A stretch of DNA of 64,000 nucleotides from Xanthostigma xanthostigma. Lineage: Eukaryota > Arthropoda > Insecta > Raphidioptera > Raphidiidae. The notes under the pieces were generated by a model. It was not told where the DNA came from and did not search any database. It worked only from the letters and a program-made list of their open reading frames with translations. Every line of letters starts with the position of its first letter. Position 1 is the first letter of the stretch. Shown here one piece after another: positions 44,641-54,844 of the stretch. A program made the translations under genes and the position numbers. The stretch is taken from NCBI GenBank assembly GCA_963575645.1, contig OY754468.1, positions 3,906,001 to 3,970,000 of the forward strand. Direction: 5' to 3'.

Positions 44641-45064
44641 TGATCCTTCAATCAGTAGAAGCTTTTTCACTTCAATCACCCAGCCTTAGTCGGCGTTGTT
44701 TTGAAAAGAAATGAACATAGAAACAGCAGCAAGGAGAAATATGGACTTGTCGAGTAATAGAAAGCAATTTATTTTTAAAAGGTTGTCAGAAAGGCTGTTG
44801 TAAATCTTATAAAATCTACTTTAAGGGTATCGTATACTAGATCGTGAAAAAATATTTTAAAGAAACATGTTAGCCACGCCACTACGTGTGACTCGTTTTC
44901 AATGTTCAAATCAATTTAGGTGAATTATATACCTACTGAAATTGTATTACAATAGTTTTTTATTTTAACGAGAAGGTATTTTTTAATTTTCCTATTCAAA
45001 ATATTAACAGAAACATCTATATTTTCAAAATTTTTTTAACGTACCTAATTGTAGCGCCTTTATT

Positions 45065-46015
45065 ATATAGGGTGAACGGTAATTGCTCGTATTTCTCTCG
45101 GGAGAAGAAACTATGACTAATTCGGAATTATTTAACCCTATCGCTTGGGGGTCGTCACTTTTTTATGATAATGACACTTTTGTGAAGAATTTTTAATTTA
45201 TATTTTTTTACCATTCCAACCCACAAGTGGGGAATGGTACTAGTTTAGGTCAAAAATCACTTTTCAAAAATTTTACAATATCTTTCCATTTTGAGGTCCC
45301 TTGAATCCAAAAAACATATTTTTGGAAAATCTCTGTGCGTCTGTTAGTCTGTTTGTCTGTGAACACGATACAGGCCAAACGGATGAGCGGATCGAAACCA
45401 AATTTTGGGAGGATGTTTGGTATGCAAATATGAAAAGAACTTTATAGTTTCGGAAATATTTTGAAAATAAAAAAAATAAGCCGCTCTTTTGTTTTATGGA
45501 TCTGTCAGAAATCAACAAGTTCGGCATGTTTTGATTAATATTTACATGACGTGGAACATATTATGTAGGTAACCATGGCGACGATTAGCAAATATCATAT
45601 TGAATACTAGCCATTACCCGCGTCACCTCACGCGATATAAGATATTGTATTTTCTTTATTTTAATCAAATGTCAACATTTTTAAAGTTGGAATGGTTCCG
45701 TCGCCAAATTTGCTGGAATTTTTAATTTATTGTAGGTTGTTTTAATACACAACATAAAATCTGACAATACATTTCGTTGTTTTTACCTTTAGCAAGGGTG
45801 GCCAATGAGCTATCAGATCATGAAAAAATTCAGGCCAAAAAGTGAGATTTTTTTAAATTTTAACTCCCAAAAATTGGATTTTTGTAAAAAGAAAACCGTA
45901 GTAGATTTTCTCGAAAATGACGCTATTCCGACCCCCAAATGATAGAGGTTAAATAATTCCAAATTAGTTATAGTTTCTTCTCTCGAGAGGAATACGAGCA
46001 ATTACCGGTCAACCT
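45065..46015. repeat. Inverted-repeat element enclosing a 560-bp repeat
   Basis: 'agggtgaacggtaattgctc' at the left and 'gagcaattaccggtcaacct' at the right face each other over about 100 bp. Most of the interior is a copy of the 560-bp repeat. Confidence 0.65.
45206..45722 (+). repeat. 560-bp dispersed repeat, complete-looking copy
   Basis: Reference orientation: 'taccattccaacccacaagt' to 'cgccaaatttgctggaattt'. It contains a C(G/A)GTGT...-free, non-coding body; no transposase or reverse transcriptase pattern. Confidence 0.7.
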
Positions 46016-46140
46016 GTACCTATACTAGTGACCCGGTCCCGCTTCGCACGAAATTGTAGATTGCTACCGTTTCCTAGTCGACTAACTTTGCTAAATTGGT
46101 CTCCACGAATAGTGATTTTATTTTAACGCGATAATATATA

Positions 46141-46672
46141 GCCCCGCACAAACCTTATATTATGGGATTTGATTCTAGGTTAAATTGATTGAAAATGGTT
46201 TTATTTTATAGTTTAAAGATCACTAAGGCAAGGTGTCCATGGGCGCGTAGCCCAAAAAACAATAGATTTTTAGCTACAGATATGTTTAGCGAGATATTAG
46301 ATATGGGGATATCCACTGAATTCACAAACATATTCTATGTTCAACTTTTATGCGTTTTTTTAGAAATAGAAAATTAGTCGAAAACTAGGTAATGTTGGAA
46401 GATGTCACCCTGTATAAAATAATAATGTCATATTCGGATTCAGCGCACTCGAAAATATATTTTTACAGCTTAGGATTTTTTAAGATTGTGAATTCAATAG
46501 ATTTCCCTATATCTAAAAGCTCGCTAAACATCTGTAGCTAAAATCTATTGGTTTTTAGGCTATGCGCCCATGGATACTTTTTCGTAGTGACCTTTAAAAT
46601 ATAAAATAAAACCACTTTCGATCAATTTAACCAAGAACTAAATCCCATAAGGTTTGTGTGGTGTCCTTTGAA
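46141..46672. mobile_element. Palindromic MITE with CCCCGCACAAACC ends, copy A
   Basis: The two halves are inverse copies from 'ccgcacaaaccttat' inward through 'atgggcgc' and 'aatagatttttagctacaga', about 230 bp per arm. No coding content. Two sisters follow within 3 kb. Confidence 0.75.
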
Positions 46673-47098
46673 TTAAAAAATAATACTTTTACGATTACTG
46701 GACAACGTATTCATAGATAAATGCTACATCCGGTATACAAACATAATAATAGTCTAATAGAATGTATACATGGCAGAGCTTTGAGTAGCATTGTCTTATT
46801 AAAGAGTCAAGGAAGCGATTTGTAAGTTGTGACCCGTGACTTTGTGAATATCTCTCGGATTAGAGATGTCATTCGTTTTGTCTGCTTCGCTCTCAATACG
46901 AATATATAAGCGGATATTTTATTATTACGTATTTAACTATTATGTAGCATTTAACGAAACCAACTGTCTGAAAGGATCGAGATCAGTCTATCCACAGGGA
47001 GTGCCGACGGGTCCCTGTTCGAGTTGACGGAGGTTCCCAAGTAGTACTTGATTATGAAAGCTTAGATAGTTACCCAATATTTGACCGTTACCAGATAA
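46673..47098. other. Unassigned stretch between MITE copies
   Basis: No open frame of note. 46960-47040 is locally GC-rich ('gagtgccgacgggtccctgt') without recognisable identity. Confidence 0.4.
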
Positions 47099-47334
47099 CT
47101 ATACTGCCGTAAAAAGGCAGTAAGGGACCAAATTATGAATTTGAGTAAATCAAGATTTACTAAAAATGTATTGACCGTCCATAATTTTAGATTATGGAAA
47201 CCAAAACATGGGGGAAACATTTTTTAAAGATAATAAAATTATTGCTGCAGCACTTACTGCTGTCGTTGTTTTCAGTATGAATTCATTTTTAAACAAATGT
47301 CACTTACTGCCCTTTGCCTTTTTAGAGCAGTATA
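47099..47334. mobile_element. MITE with TACTGCC-rich inverted ends
   Basis: 'tatactgccgtaaaaaggca' faces 'gcctttttagagcagtata'. A 12-bp direct repeat ACCAGATAACTA lies at about 47090 and again about 20 bp past the right end, so the inserted unit may be slightly longer than the inverted ends suggest. Confidence 0.6.
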
Positions 47335-47401
47335 CACATTATCTTATAGGTTTTTTACCAGATAACTAAACTATAATTGTAATTAATGACTGTCTATTAT
47401 A

Positions 47402-48133
47402 AGGACCCCCCACAAACCTTATGGGATTTGGTTAAATTGATCGTAAATGGTTTCATTTTATAGTTTAAGAGCCACTAAGAACAAGTGTTCATGGGCGCAT
47501 AACCTAAAAACCAATAGATTTTTAGCTAAAGATATGTTTAGCGAGATTTTAGATATAGGGATATCCATTGAATTCACAAACATGTTCCATGTTCAACTTT
47601 TGTGCTTTTTTTGGAAATAGAAAAATAGTGGAAACTAGGTAATGCTGGAAGGTATCACCATAGAGATATTAGTACGCGAGTAAGCCGTGAAAGTGTCTGC
47701 AATTCAGAGAGAGAAAAATTTCTTATCTCTAAATGGTAACTAATGATACAAAACAATGCTGATTTGAGTAAACATACATAATGATACGGAACGTTTGCAG
47801 CGTTCTCTCTCTGAACTGTAGACACTTTCACTTATGGCAAGCATATATACCCGCTAGCGTACTCTAGTAACTTATATCTCTATGGGTGTCACCTTGTATA
47901 AAATAATAATGTCATATTCGGATTCAGCTTAGGATTTTTTAAGATTGTGAATTCAATGGATATTCCTATATATCTAAAATCTTGCTAAACACATCTGTAA
48001 CTAAAAATCTATTGGATTTTAGGCTATGCGCCCATGGATACTTTTTCGTAGTGATTTTTTAAACTATAAAATAGAACCATTTTCAATCAATTCAACCAAG
48101 AACCGAATCCCATAAGGTTTGTGCGGGGTCCTT
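47402..48133. mobile_element. Palindromic MITE with CCCCGCACAAACC ends, copy B, interrupted
   Basis: Same family as 46141-46672. The CATAGAGATA MITE at 47659-47884 is inserted near the centre. Confidence 0.75.
47659..47884. mobile_element. MITE with CATAGAGATA ends, copy 3, complete
   Basis: Flanks GGTATCAC and GGTGTCAC form an 8-bp duplication with one mismatch, inside copy B of the palindromic MITE, whose uninterrupted sister at 46141 confirms the join. 226 bp; no coding content. Confidence 0.75.
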
Positions 48134-48817
48134 CCAATATTCGTTTAGTCTTTATTTCCTACTCAATTCGCTAAATGTTAAAAGACCAAAAAAGAATAAT
48201 AATGCCTTTTTGAAAAAGATGATCATTGATCATCCAAAAAAGGACGATAAAATAAGTCAGTTACTTGCAACGAATTTCTTAAAAATTGCTACCTGCAAGC
48301 TAAATATGATCACTGAATGTGTATCACAAACCCATTATAATATCTTTGTTAATTTAACATTTCTACGAAAACAAATCATCAATGAAATTTGACTGGAGCT
48401 CGTAACGTCTTGTGCTGTCTTCGACCACACACAAACAAGCATAAAACGTCAATGAGGCAGGCAATATGTCATCAACAGCACGAGCTGAACGACGACAGAC
48501 AGACGGTCGAAGGACAGCAATCGTTTTAAGAGTCAAGGAGCAGGATAATTAACGGGTCCTGTCAGTGGAACAAGCTATGCAATACACCCCATACACGTGT
48601 CTAATAGACCGGTATCAATTACCTTGTTCGTGTCTTAAAGCAATGAACTAAACATATGGCGAAGACACGAGACCAAACTATTTGTTGTTGATACGGAGAA
48701 TTTGCTTGGCATTTAGCATTCTTTATCCACGCGTGTATCATACCCGAGCATACCTCATTCTTTTTAGTATGCAGTTTTATTTTAACCGAACATCCAAAAC
48801 CGCTCGGATAAAACAGA
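48134..48817. other. Unassigned stretch between MITE copies
   Basis: 48370-48600 is less AT-rich and holds 'gacgacagacagacggtcga', but no frame or family is evident. Confidence 0.4.
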
Positions 48818-49334
48818 AACCCGAACAAGCCTAATGGGATTTGGTTCTCGGGTAAATTGATGGAAAATAGTTTTATTTTATAGTTTAAAGGTCACTAAGA
48901 AAAAGTTTCCATGGGCGCATATCCTAAAAACCAATAGATTTCTAGCTACAGATATGTTTAACGAGATTTTAGATATAGAGATCCATTGAATTCACAAACA
49001 TGTTCCATGTTCAACTTTTGTGCTTTTTAGAAAAATAGTCGAAAAATAGGTGAACTTGGAAGGTGTCAGCCTGTATAAAATAATAATGTCACATTCGGAT
49101 TCAGCGCACTCGAAAACATATTTCTGGAGCTTAGAATTTTTTAAGATTGTGAATTCAATGGATATTTCCTATATCTAAATCTCGCTAAATATATATGTAG
49201 CTAAAAATATATTAGTGTTTAGACTATGCGCCCATGGACCACTTATTCTTAGTGACCTTTAAACTATAAAATAAAACCATTTTCGATCAATTTAACCGAG
49301 AACCAAATCCCATAATGTTTGTGCGGGATCCTTT
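48818..49334. mobile_element. Palindromic MITE with CCCCGCACAAACC ends, copy C
   Basis: Third copy, more diverged at its left end ('cccgaacaagcctaatggg'). The arms still pair over about 220 bp. Confidence 0.7.
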
Positions 49335-49956
49335 CCGTAAAAAAATATACGAAGATGGCAGTATTTGGAAAACGGGTAACTGTCGAGTCTTATGTTTTGC
49401 CTATATGTACTGAAAATAAAATCAGGATAGAAGTAATCCAAAGCTCCCTGTTTATTTTTCGATCCTTCCTGGTTGTATTTTCTTTTAAATTAAAAAATGG
49501 TAATTACAGTTTTATGCCAGTGACGATCAAACTTTTTCAATTATAATTCTTACTTTGATTTATCTTCTTTATTTCCTATCCTTGTTTCCTTAGTAAATCT
49601 CATTCTTCTTCTATAACATTCGTATTTTGGTCTTAAGGATTCTAGACGAGTGAGAAGGGGGAGAGGGTTCACTGGGATTTAACTTCTTTAAGGACTCGGA
49701 TTTAGTAATCCAGCAACGTAGTTTTTTTTTAACTCAATTGAAAAAATCCTCAGACGCCTAGATTATTTCTCCACAGTTCTGACTTTAACTCTTAGCATGA
49801 CTTAGCTCCTGACTGAAATTCTTGAAATCTATCCCTAATGAAATAAGAGAATGAATAAAAAATCAGCATAAGGCATACTGGATTCAAATTTCCAGGCAGC
49901 AACATGGCAAGGCTTCTATTAAAGGGCCATCCCGAAGGGTGAATGAAATACTTCTA

Positions 49957-50370
49957 CAATAATAATGCGTTTAACGTCCGTTTCCCGACTTTATGTCATA
50001 ACAGACGCCATTCGCACCATTCCTATTTTTTTTCTACCACACTTCCCGTTATTTTCTACAATTTTTAAACTTCAACTTAATTACTAGCAATGAGCGAATG
50101 AAGGAATTTTTAGGATATTAGGATAGGGTAGGCAAATTTTGAACATAGGAGTTTGATCATGACCTTGAATAAGGAACCATCTCGATATTTATCTGGAATT
50201 GTTGAGGGAAACCATGGAAAACCTCAACAAGATGGCCGGTACAGGGATTACCGTTTCTCGGCGAGAGACAGTGGGAAAAAGTCCCAGTCACATCTGCCCC
50301 GCCGGGATTCGAACCCGGTACCTCCCGAATGCGAGTATAGTGCCCTCACCGCTACGCCACCCCGCTCGGT
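49957..50370 (-). mobile_element. tRNA-derived SINE, full-length copy
   Basis: On the minus strand the head has an A box (TGGCGTAGCGG) and a B box (GGTTCGAATCC), the internal promoter of RNA polymerase III. A body containing 'tctcgccgagaaacggtaat' and an ATT-rich tail follow. Flanks AAATACTTCTA and AAATACTACTA are an 11-bp duplication with one mismatch. The acceptor stem does not pair well, so it is a SINE head and not a tRNA gene. No SINE protein is expected; mobilisation would depend on a partner LINE. Confidence 0.85.
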
Positions 50371-50405
50371 AAATACTACTATAATTTAGTAGGAACAATC
50401 TTCGT

Positions 50406-50647
50406 CTCGTGGTAGGCCTCTTGACAGGACATTGTGCCCTGAACGCGGAAACCTCCAAATGATCGGACTATTTAACGAGGACTTAAAGTGCAGACAGTGC
50501 AATAAGTAGACGGAAATAGCGTACTATATTCTGTGCGAATGCGAGGCTTTGGACCCTAGAAGACAGATAATCTATGAACAATCAAGGATGAGTCCAGAAG
50601 ATTATATCAACCACACAGTCAAGGAACGGGGATTCTGGATCGTTTAA
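50406..50647 (+). pseudogene. C-terminal fragment of a non-LTR retrotransposon polymerase
   Basis: One frame reads LLTGHCALNAETSK. After a one-base shift it continues LFNEDLKCRQCNK, a stop, then YYILCECEALDPRRQIIYEQ to a final stop at 50645-50647. The GH-x-x-L...C-x-x-C...ILCECEAL arrangement is the C-terminal zinc-finger-like region common in insect non-LTR polyproteins. With a frameshift and an internal stop it is dead. The reverse transcriptase and endonuclease domains are absent. Confidence 0.75.
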
Positions 50648-51561
50648 TATAAGAGATTGGGAGATAGCACAATAATCCCCCTAGATGCTGTAGTGTTCCC
50701 GGTGACAAACCTTAGTGAAAAGTATCTACTTTTTGAGATACGTATCTAGTAAAATTTTTACAATAGTTACATCAAAATGCAGCTAATAACCATCTGGAAT
50801 GCATTTAATGGCGTTTCATTGTCGTCTGAATGTTTGTCCAGTATTTACTAACACGCCTGTTTCCTTTTTGTATGAGCTCAGTTTAACAGTGATGGGCGGA
50901 TGCATTATTCCACCGATGCATTGAAACGTTTGAGTCGTGCAACAATTGCTACGTGTGTGCCGATCGTAACATTACTCTGTGCTATAAAAGCGCTAAATAG
51001 CTTCAGCAAAGACTGGACAATGGTCAAACGAACGAATAACCTAATTGTACTATTAAAGGTGGACCGAACAGCCTTAATGGTAGTTACGTCAGATTACTTT
51101 GCTTGTTGAGGGTTGAATAAGCATGGCTAATTACTCCATTTGTGTGACAGAACAGCCAATAATTTATCGATACTAATACAGGGTGGCGCAGAGTTGACTG
51201 ACGGATGTCAACTAACAATTATGCAGTAGGAAATCTATACTAATATATAATAAAGCTGGAGAGTTTGTTTGAACGTGATAATCTCAGGAAATACTAATCC
51301 GATTGGAATGTTTTTTTTGCATTATATAGTCCGTTTATTCAGGAAGGCTCTTTTTTTTTTTTTTGCATTACATAGTCCGTTTATTCAGGAAGGCTCTCGG
51401 CCAAACAATTTCATGTTTTGACCCCAAGGAGCGGAGGTGGCGCGTTGAGTCGGGAGCCGATTAACCGCACGACGAAGACCGAACATCAACGGGTATAGTC
51501 GAACTGTGAATGCTCATTGCCCAGGTCAGTGAGGTACCATGCCGTGCAGCTGTCATTAGTA
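50648..51561. other. No gene recognised
   Basis: Mixed sequence. 51296-51400 has a direct repeat of 'cattatatagtccgtttatt' with 'ttcaggaaggctct'. 51410-51560 is GC-richer without identity. Confidence 0.4.
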
Positions 51562-51695
51562 AACTAGTGATTCGGTCCGGATTTGTAGATTGAACATATT
51601 ATTATAGACATATTATGCTGCATCGGACTCTTTTATAGATTTATAGCCGACCAGATAGGCAAATGGTCAGTTATGAATGAAACGCTCATTATTTA

Positions 51696-52116
51696 ATTTA
51701 ACGTCCGTTTCTCGACTTTATGTCATAACAGACGCCATTCACACCATTACTATTTTCCATCTATCACACTTTTCTACATTTTTTCAATTCATAGCAATGG
51801 ACGAATGAAAGAATTTTGGGACATTAGAATAAGGTATGCAAATTTTGAGCATAGGATTTTGACAGGTAATCGGCCATGGTCTTGAATAATGAACCATCTC
51901 GATATTTATCTGCATTTATTGAGGAAAACCATGGAAAACCTCAAGAAGATAGCCGGTACAGGAATTCCCGTTTCTCGGCGAGGGGCAGCAGGAAAAAGTC
52001 CCAGCCACATCGGCCACCGCCGGAATTCGAACCCAGTATTATACTGGGTTCGAATATAATATAACCTCCCCAATGAGAGTTTATAGTGCTCTCACCACTA
52101 CGCTACACCGCTCTGT
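51696..52116 (-). mobile_element. tRNA-derived SINE, full-length copy with a short internal duplication
   Basis: Same family as 49957-50370. The B-box region is duplicated and inverted near 52025-52060 ('ttcgaacccagtattatact' followed by its inverse), which would damage the internal promoter. Confidence 0.75.
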
Positions 52117-52235
52117 AAAATGTCATGAATATAAAAATATTAATTATTGAATTATAAAATATTGAGAGGAGCTAGTAGGCTGAAAATTTGGGATTATTTG
52201 TTTTTTTATGTAAGAAAAAAATATATATTGAAAAG

Positions 52236-52327
52236 ATTTATTTGGTTGAGGAACAAGTTTGAAATAAGCTTTACCAGAGTATCGCTTGGTAAAGCTTATT
52301 TCAAACTTGTTCCTCAACCAAATAAAT
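52236..52327. repeat. Perfect 41-bp hairpin
   Basis: 52236-52276 and 52287-52327 are exact inverses with a 10-base loop (GAGTATCGCT). It is absent from the sister repeat at 20920-21240, so it was acquired; weaker pairing extends outward to about 52210 and 52366 (gtaag and cttac). Confidence 0.85.
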
Positions 52328-52756
52328 CCCCTTCAATACATATTTTTGGAACAAAACTTCTACTTACAAAAAAAAAATATATAAAAAAAATTTGGTCGTA
52401 AAATTAAAAAAAAAATTGGATCTCGACAACAGCGCTACCTACCGGGTTCAACTATTAAGCTAAAAACCATCCAGATGACCCCATAATTCAGCGGAACGTT
52501 TTGTGAGGATATTTAAAAATGTAAAGGGGATGTGCTTGACTCGTGCGAGACTTAACTGACTTTTGAGATGGTATAATTATTTTAATGTGGAGCCGTCTGA
52601 ATGACTCGGATGCCCCGTGGGTAGACTATCATTGAACAGCTGTTGAACGGTGCAGAAGTCGACTTCCTTGAAATCTCTTCAGGGAACTATTGTTACACTG
52701 GTGTTCAACAATTAATACTTTCTAAACATTATCGCTTCGTTATGAATATTTATTAT

Positions 52757-53113
52757 TTGACATTGCTGTTAATTATTAACGGTAATATTATCTCATAAGT
52801 TATTTTTATTGTGACTTTGAGGATTGTATCATTATTTAAAACATCAGAAGTACAGTATGACTCAAAATGCAATTTATGTCTGAATACTTTTATATTGAAC
52901 TAGCGGCCGGTCCAGCTACGCCCGAATTCGTAGATTGTTACTGTTTTTTGTCGACTTACGTTGCAAAATTGGTGTCCACGAAAAGCGCTCTTATATATGT
53001 TCATCCTGAAGGTCCATTCTAAATATTGATGAAAACAATTTTGAATTCGAATGAGTAGTTTTAGAGACTACCTCCCACATCTAAACTTACAAACTTTAAC
53101 TCTTTATAATATT
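52757..53113 (+). repeat. Retroelement 3' tail-like repeat
   Basis: Includes 'tattgaactagcggccggtc' and ends 'ctctttataatattaatatag', a typical lepidopteran non-LTR tail ending. Confidence 0.55.
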
Positions 53114-54475
53114 AATATAGTCTTAACAGTCATCGAGCTATGTAAACCAAAAATCCTTTCGTAAAGGTTTTTTCCCCATTAGTGAAGTTTTATTTTGAAG
53201 GTTTACCAAACAATCTATTCCGCTTTTGCAGTTTAGAAAAGACCATTGAATTGACTAATAATGCGAGACCCATGACCCTTTTTTACACTTGAAATCTGAG
53301 GTTCTTGCAAGTAATGAAATAATATCAAGACCATAACAGTGAAGATTTTTAATAAATATTTTATGTGTAACTTTGTGTCATACTTATCCAATTATTTTTA
53401 TTTTGTGTAGTTATTCAATCTGACGCTATTTGGCGTTTATTGTTTTAAAAATATGGATTAATTATTACCAATTTTAATGAAAACATTTTTAAAGATATTA
53501 CTACCAATTATTGAAATCATTTTAGCTTTAAGCACAATGATCATTGACAGCGGAACTATTTAAGAATTTATTGAAAAATAAATACATCTGCTCAAAATCG
53601 AGTTTCGAAAACATCTCCTTTTGTGAAATAGCCGTTTTGATGAGAAACATAACGTTTAAAAGAAATGTTTACAATAAATAATCTTGTTAAGTAATAATAT
53701 GTTTAGCAGGGCTTTTGACCGATAAATTCGATAACAATGGACCACACAGATACTTGCATTTGTTTAGTGCAAGGCAAACTGTGATCAATGAGCCGTATTA
53801 TTGCATATGTTTAGCATCACACCATACAGAAGAATATAGGATCATCCTCCTTGTTATTTGCCGAACATTATATTTTACAAGTTTCTTTACTCAGTATTGT
53901 TATTTCGGTTACAATTGTATAATATAGTCATACTTTATTTTGCTTGGAAATAACATGTGCAATATCCTAGGGCATTCCGTTTTGTGCAAAATACATTATT
54001 TTGGGTAAATGCCTATGGCTGCTATCGACTGAAGTCTCGTTTTTACAAGGCAATATTTTTTGTATTTCAACGGGTCGAAACATAATTGACATTATATTTG
54101 TACGTTTTATTATACTCCGAAGCATATCTTCGTATTTAGTCGTCTGAATGTCGTAGACCTACGTCGCGCAATAAATTCTTTGTTTTCCATCAATTTTTCG
54201 TATAATGGCGCAGTACTTTTCATGTAAAAAATATCTGTGTTGTTTTCCATTTACCATGCAAAAAATTATGCCTGTACCAGCACTAAAGCTCAAAAAACAA
54301 TCCGTAGTTTCGAAAGGAAGCCAGATAGTTTAGTATTGTAACAAAACTGTTCTAATTCGTGGTGGAACATATTTATTTACAATAGTGAAACGTTAACGAA
54401 ACAAATAAACGAACAGAAAGCACTTCTTTATAGAAAACAAAATAACAGTTCTAAATAATAAAATAGAAGAATACA
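53114..54475. other. AT-rich stretch without a recognisable gene
   Basis: No splice-supported frame or shared repeat was found. Confidence 0.5.
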
Positions 54476-54479
54476 TTCA

Positions 54480-54844
54480 GAGTATTCGTCCCTGCAAATA
54501 CCTCCTGCACCCTTCATCTCAAATCTTTTCCCCTCGCCTAAAAACGGTTCGCGCTCTCCCGACGCTATTTTTAAAGCTAGAGGGTTCTGGTAAACGCCAA
54601 ATGAAAGACAAAGAATCAGACTACAGATCCTTCAGGCGAATTTTTTGAAAAACAGTCTCGCCTACGTGTGAAATATTACGTAACTTATTATTTTTTTCAA
54701 AAGGTTGTAAGTTTTTTCAGGAATTTTTTTTCAAAAAATTCGCCTATAGGATCTGTAGTCTGATTCTTTGGCTTTCATTTGGCGTTTACCAGAACCCTCT
54801 AGCTTTAAAAATAGCGTCGGGAGAGCGCGAACCGTTTTTATGCA
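54480..54844. mobile_element. TTAA-type palindromic MITE, right-truncated copy 3
   Basis: Matches 19829-20258 from GAGTATTCGTCCCT until about 54844, where 'accgttttta' passes into unrelated sequence. The left TTAA reads TTCA. Confidence 0.75.

Larger units (their letters stand above)
51562..52450 (+). repeat. Dispersed repeat of the 20920-21240 family carrying two insertions
   Basis: Landmarks 'tgctgcatcggactctttta', 'gtcagttatgaatgaaacgc' and 'tggatctcgacaaca' are shared with 20920-21240. A SINE (51696-52116) and a hairpin (52236-52327) interrupt it. Confidence 0.65.

Noticed and set aside
44289-44651. 120-codon minus-strand open frame
   Set aside because: It spans a hAT MITE nested in another MITE; the frame is accidental.
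50310-50369. Possible tRNA gene on the minus strand
   Set aside because: A and B boxes are clear, but the acceptor stem does not pair and the sequence continues into a SINE body with a target duplication.
50900-51109. Open frame of 69 codons beginning MHYSTDALKRL
   Set aside because: No splice context, family resemblance or codon bias; probably within a degraded repeat.
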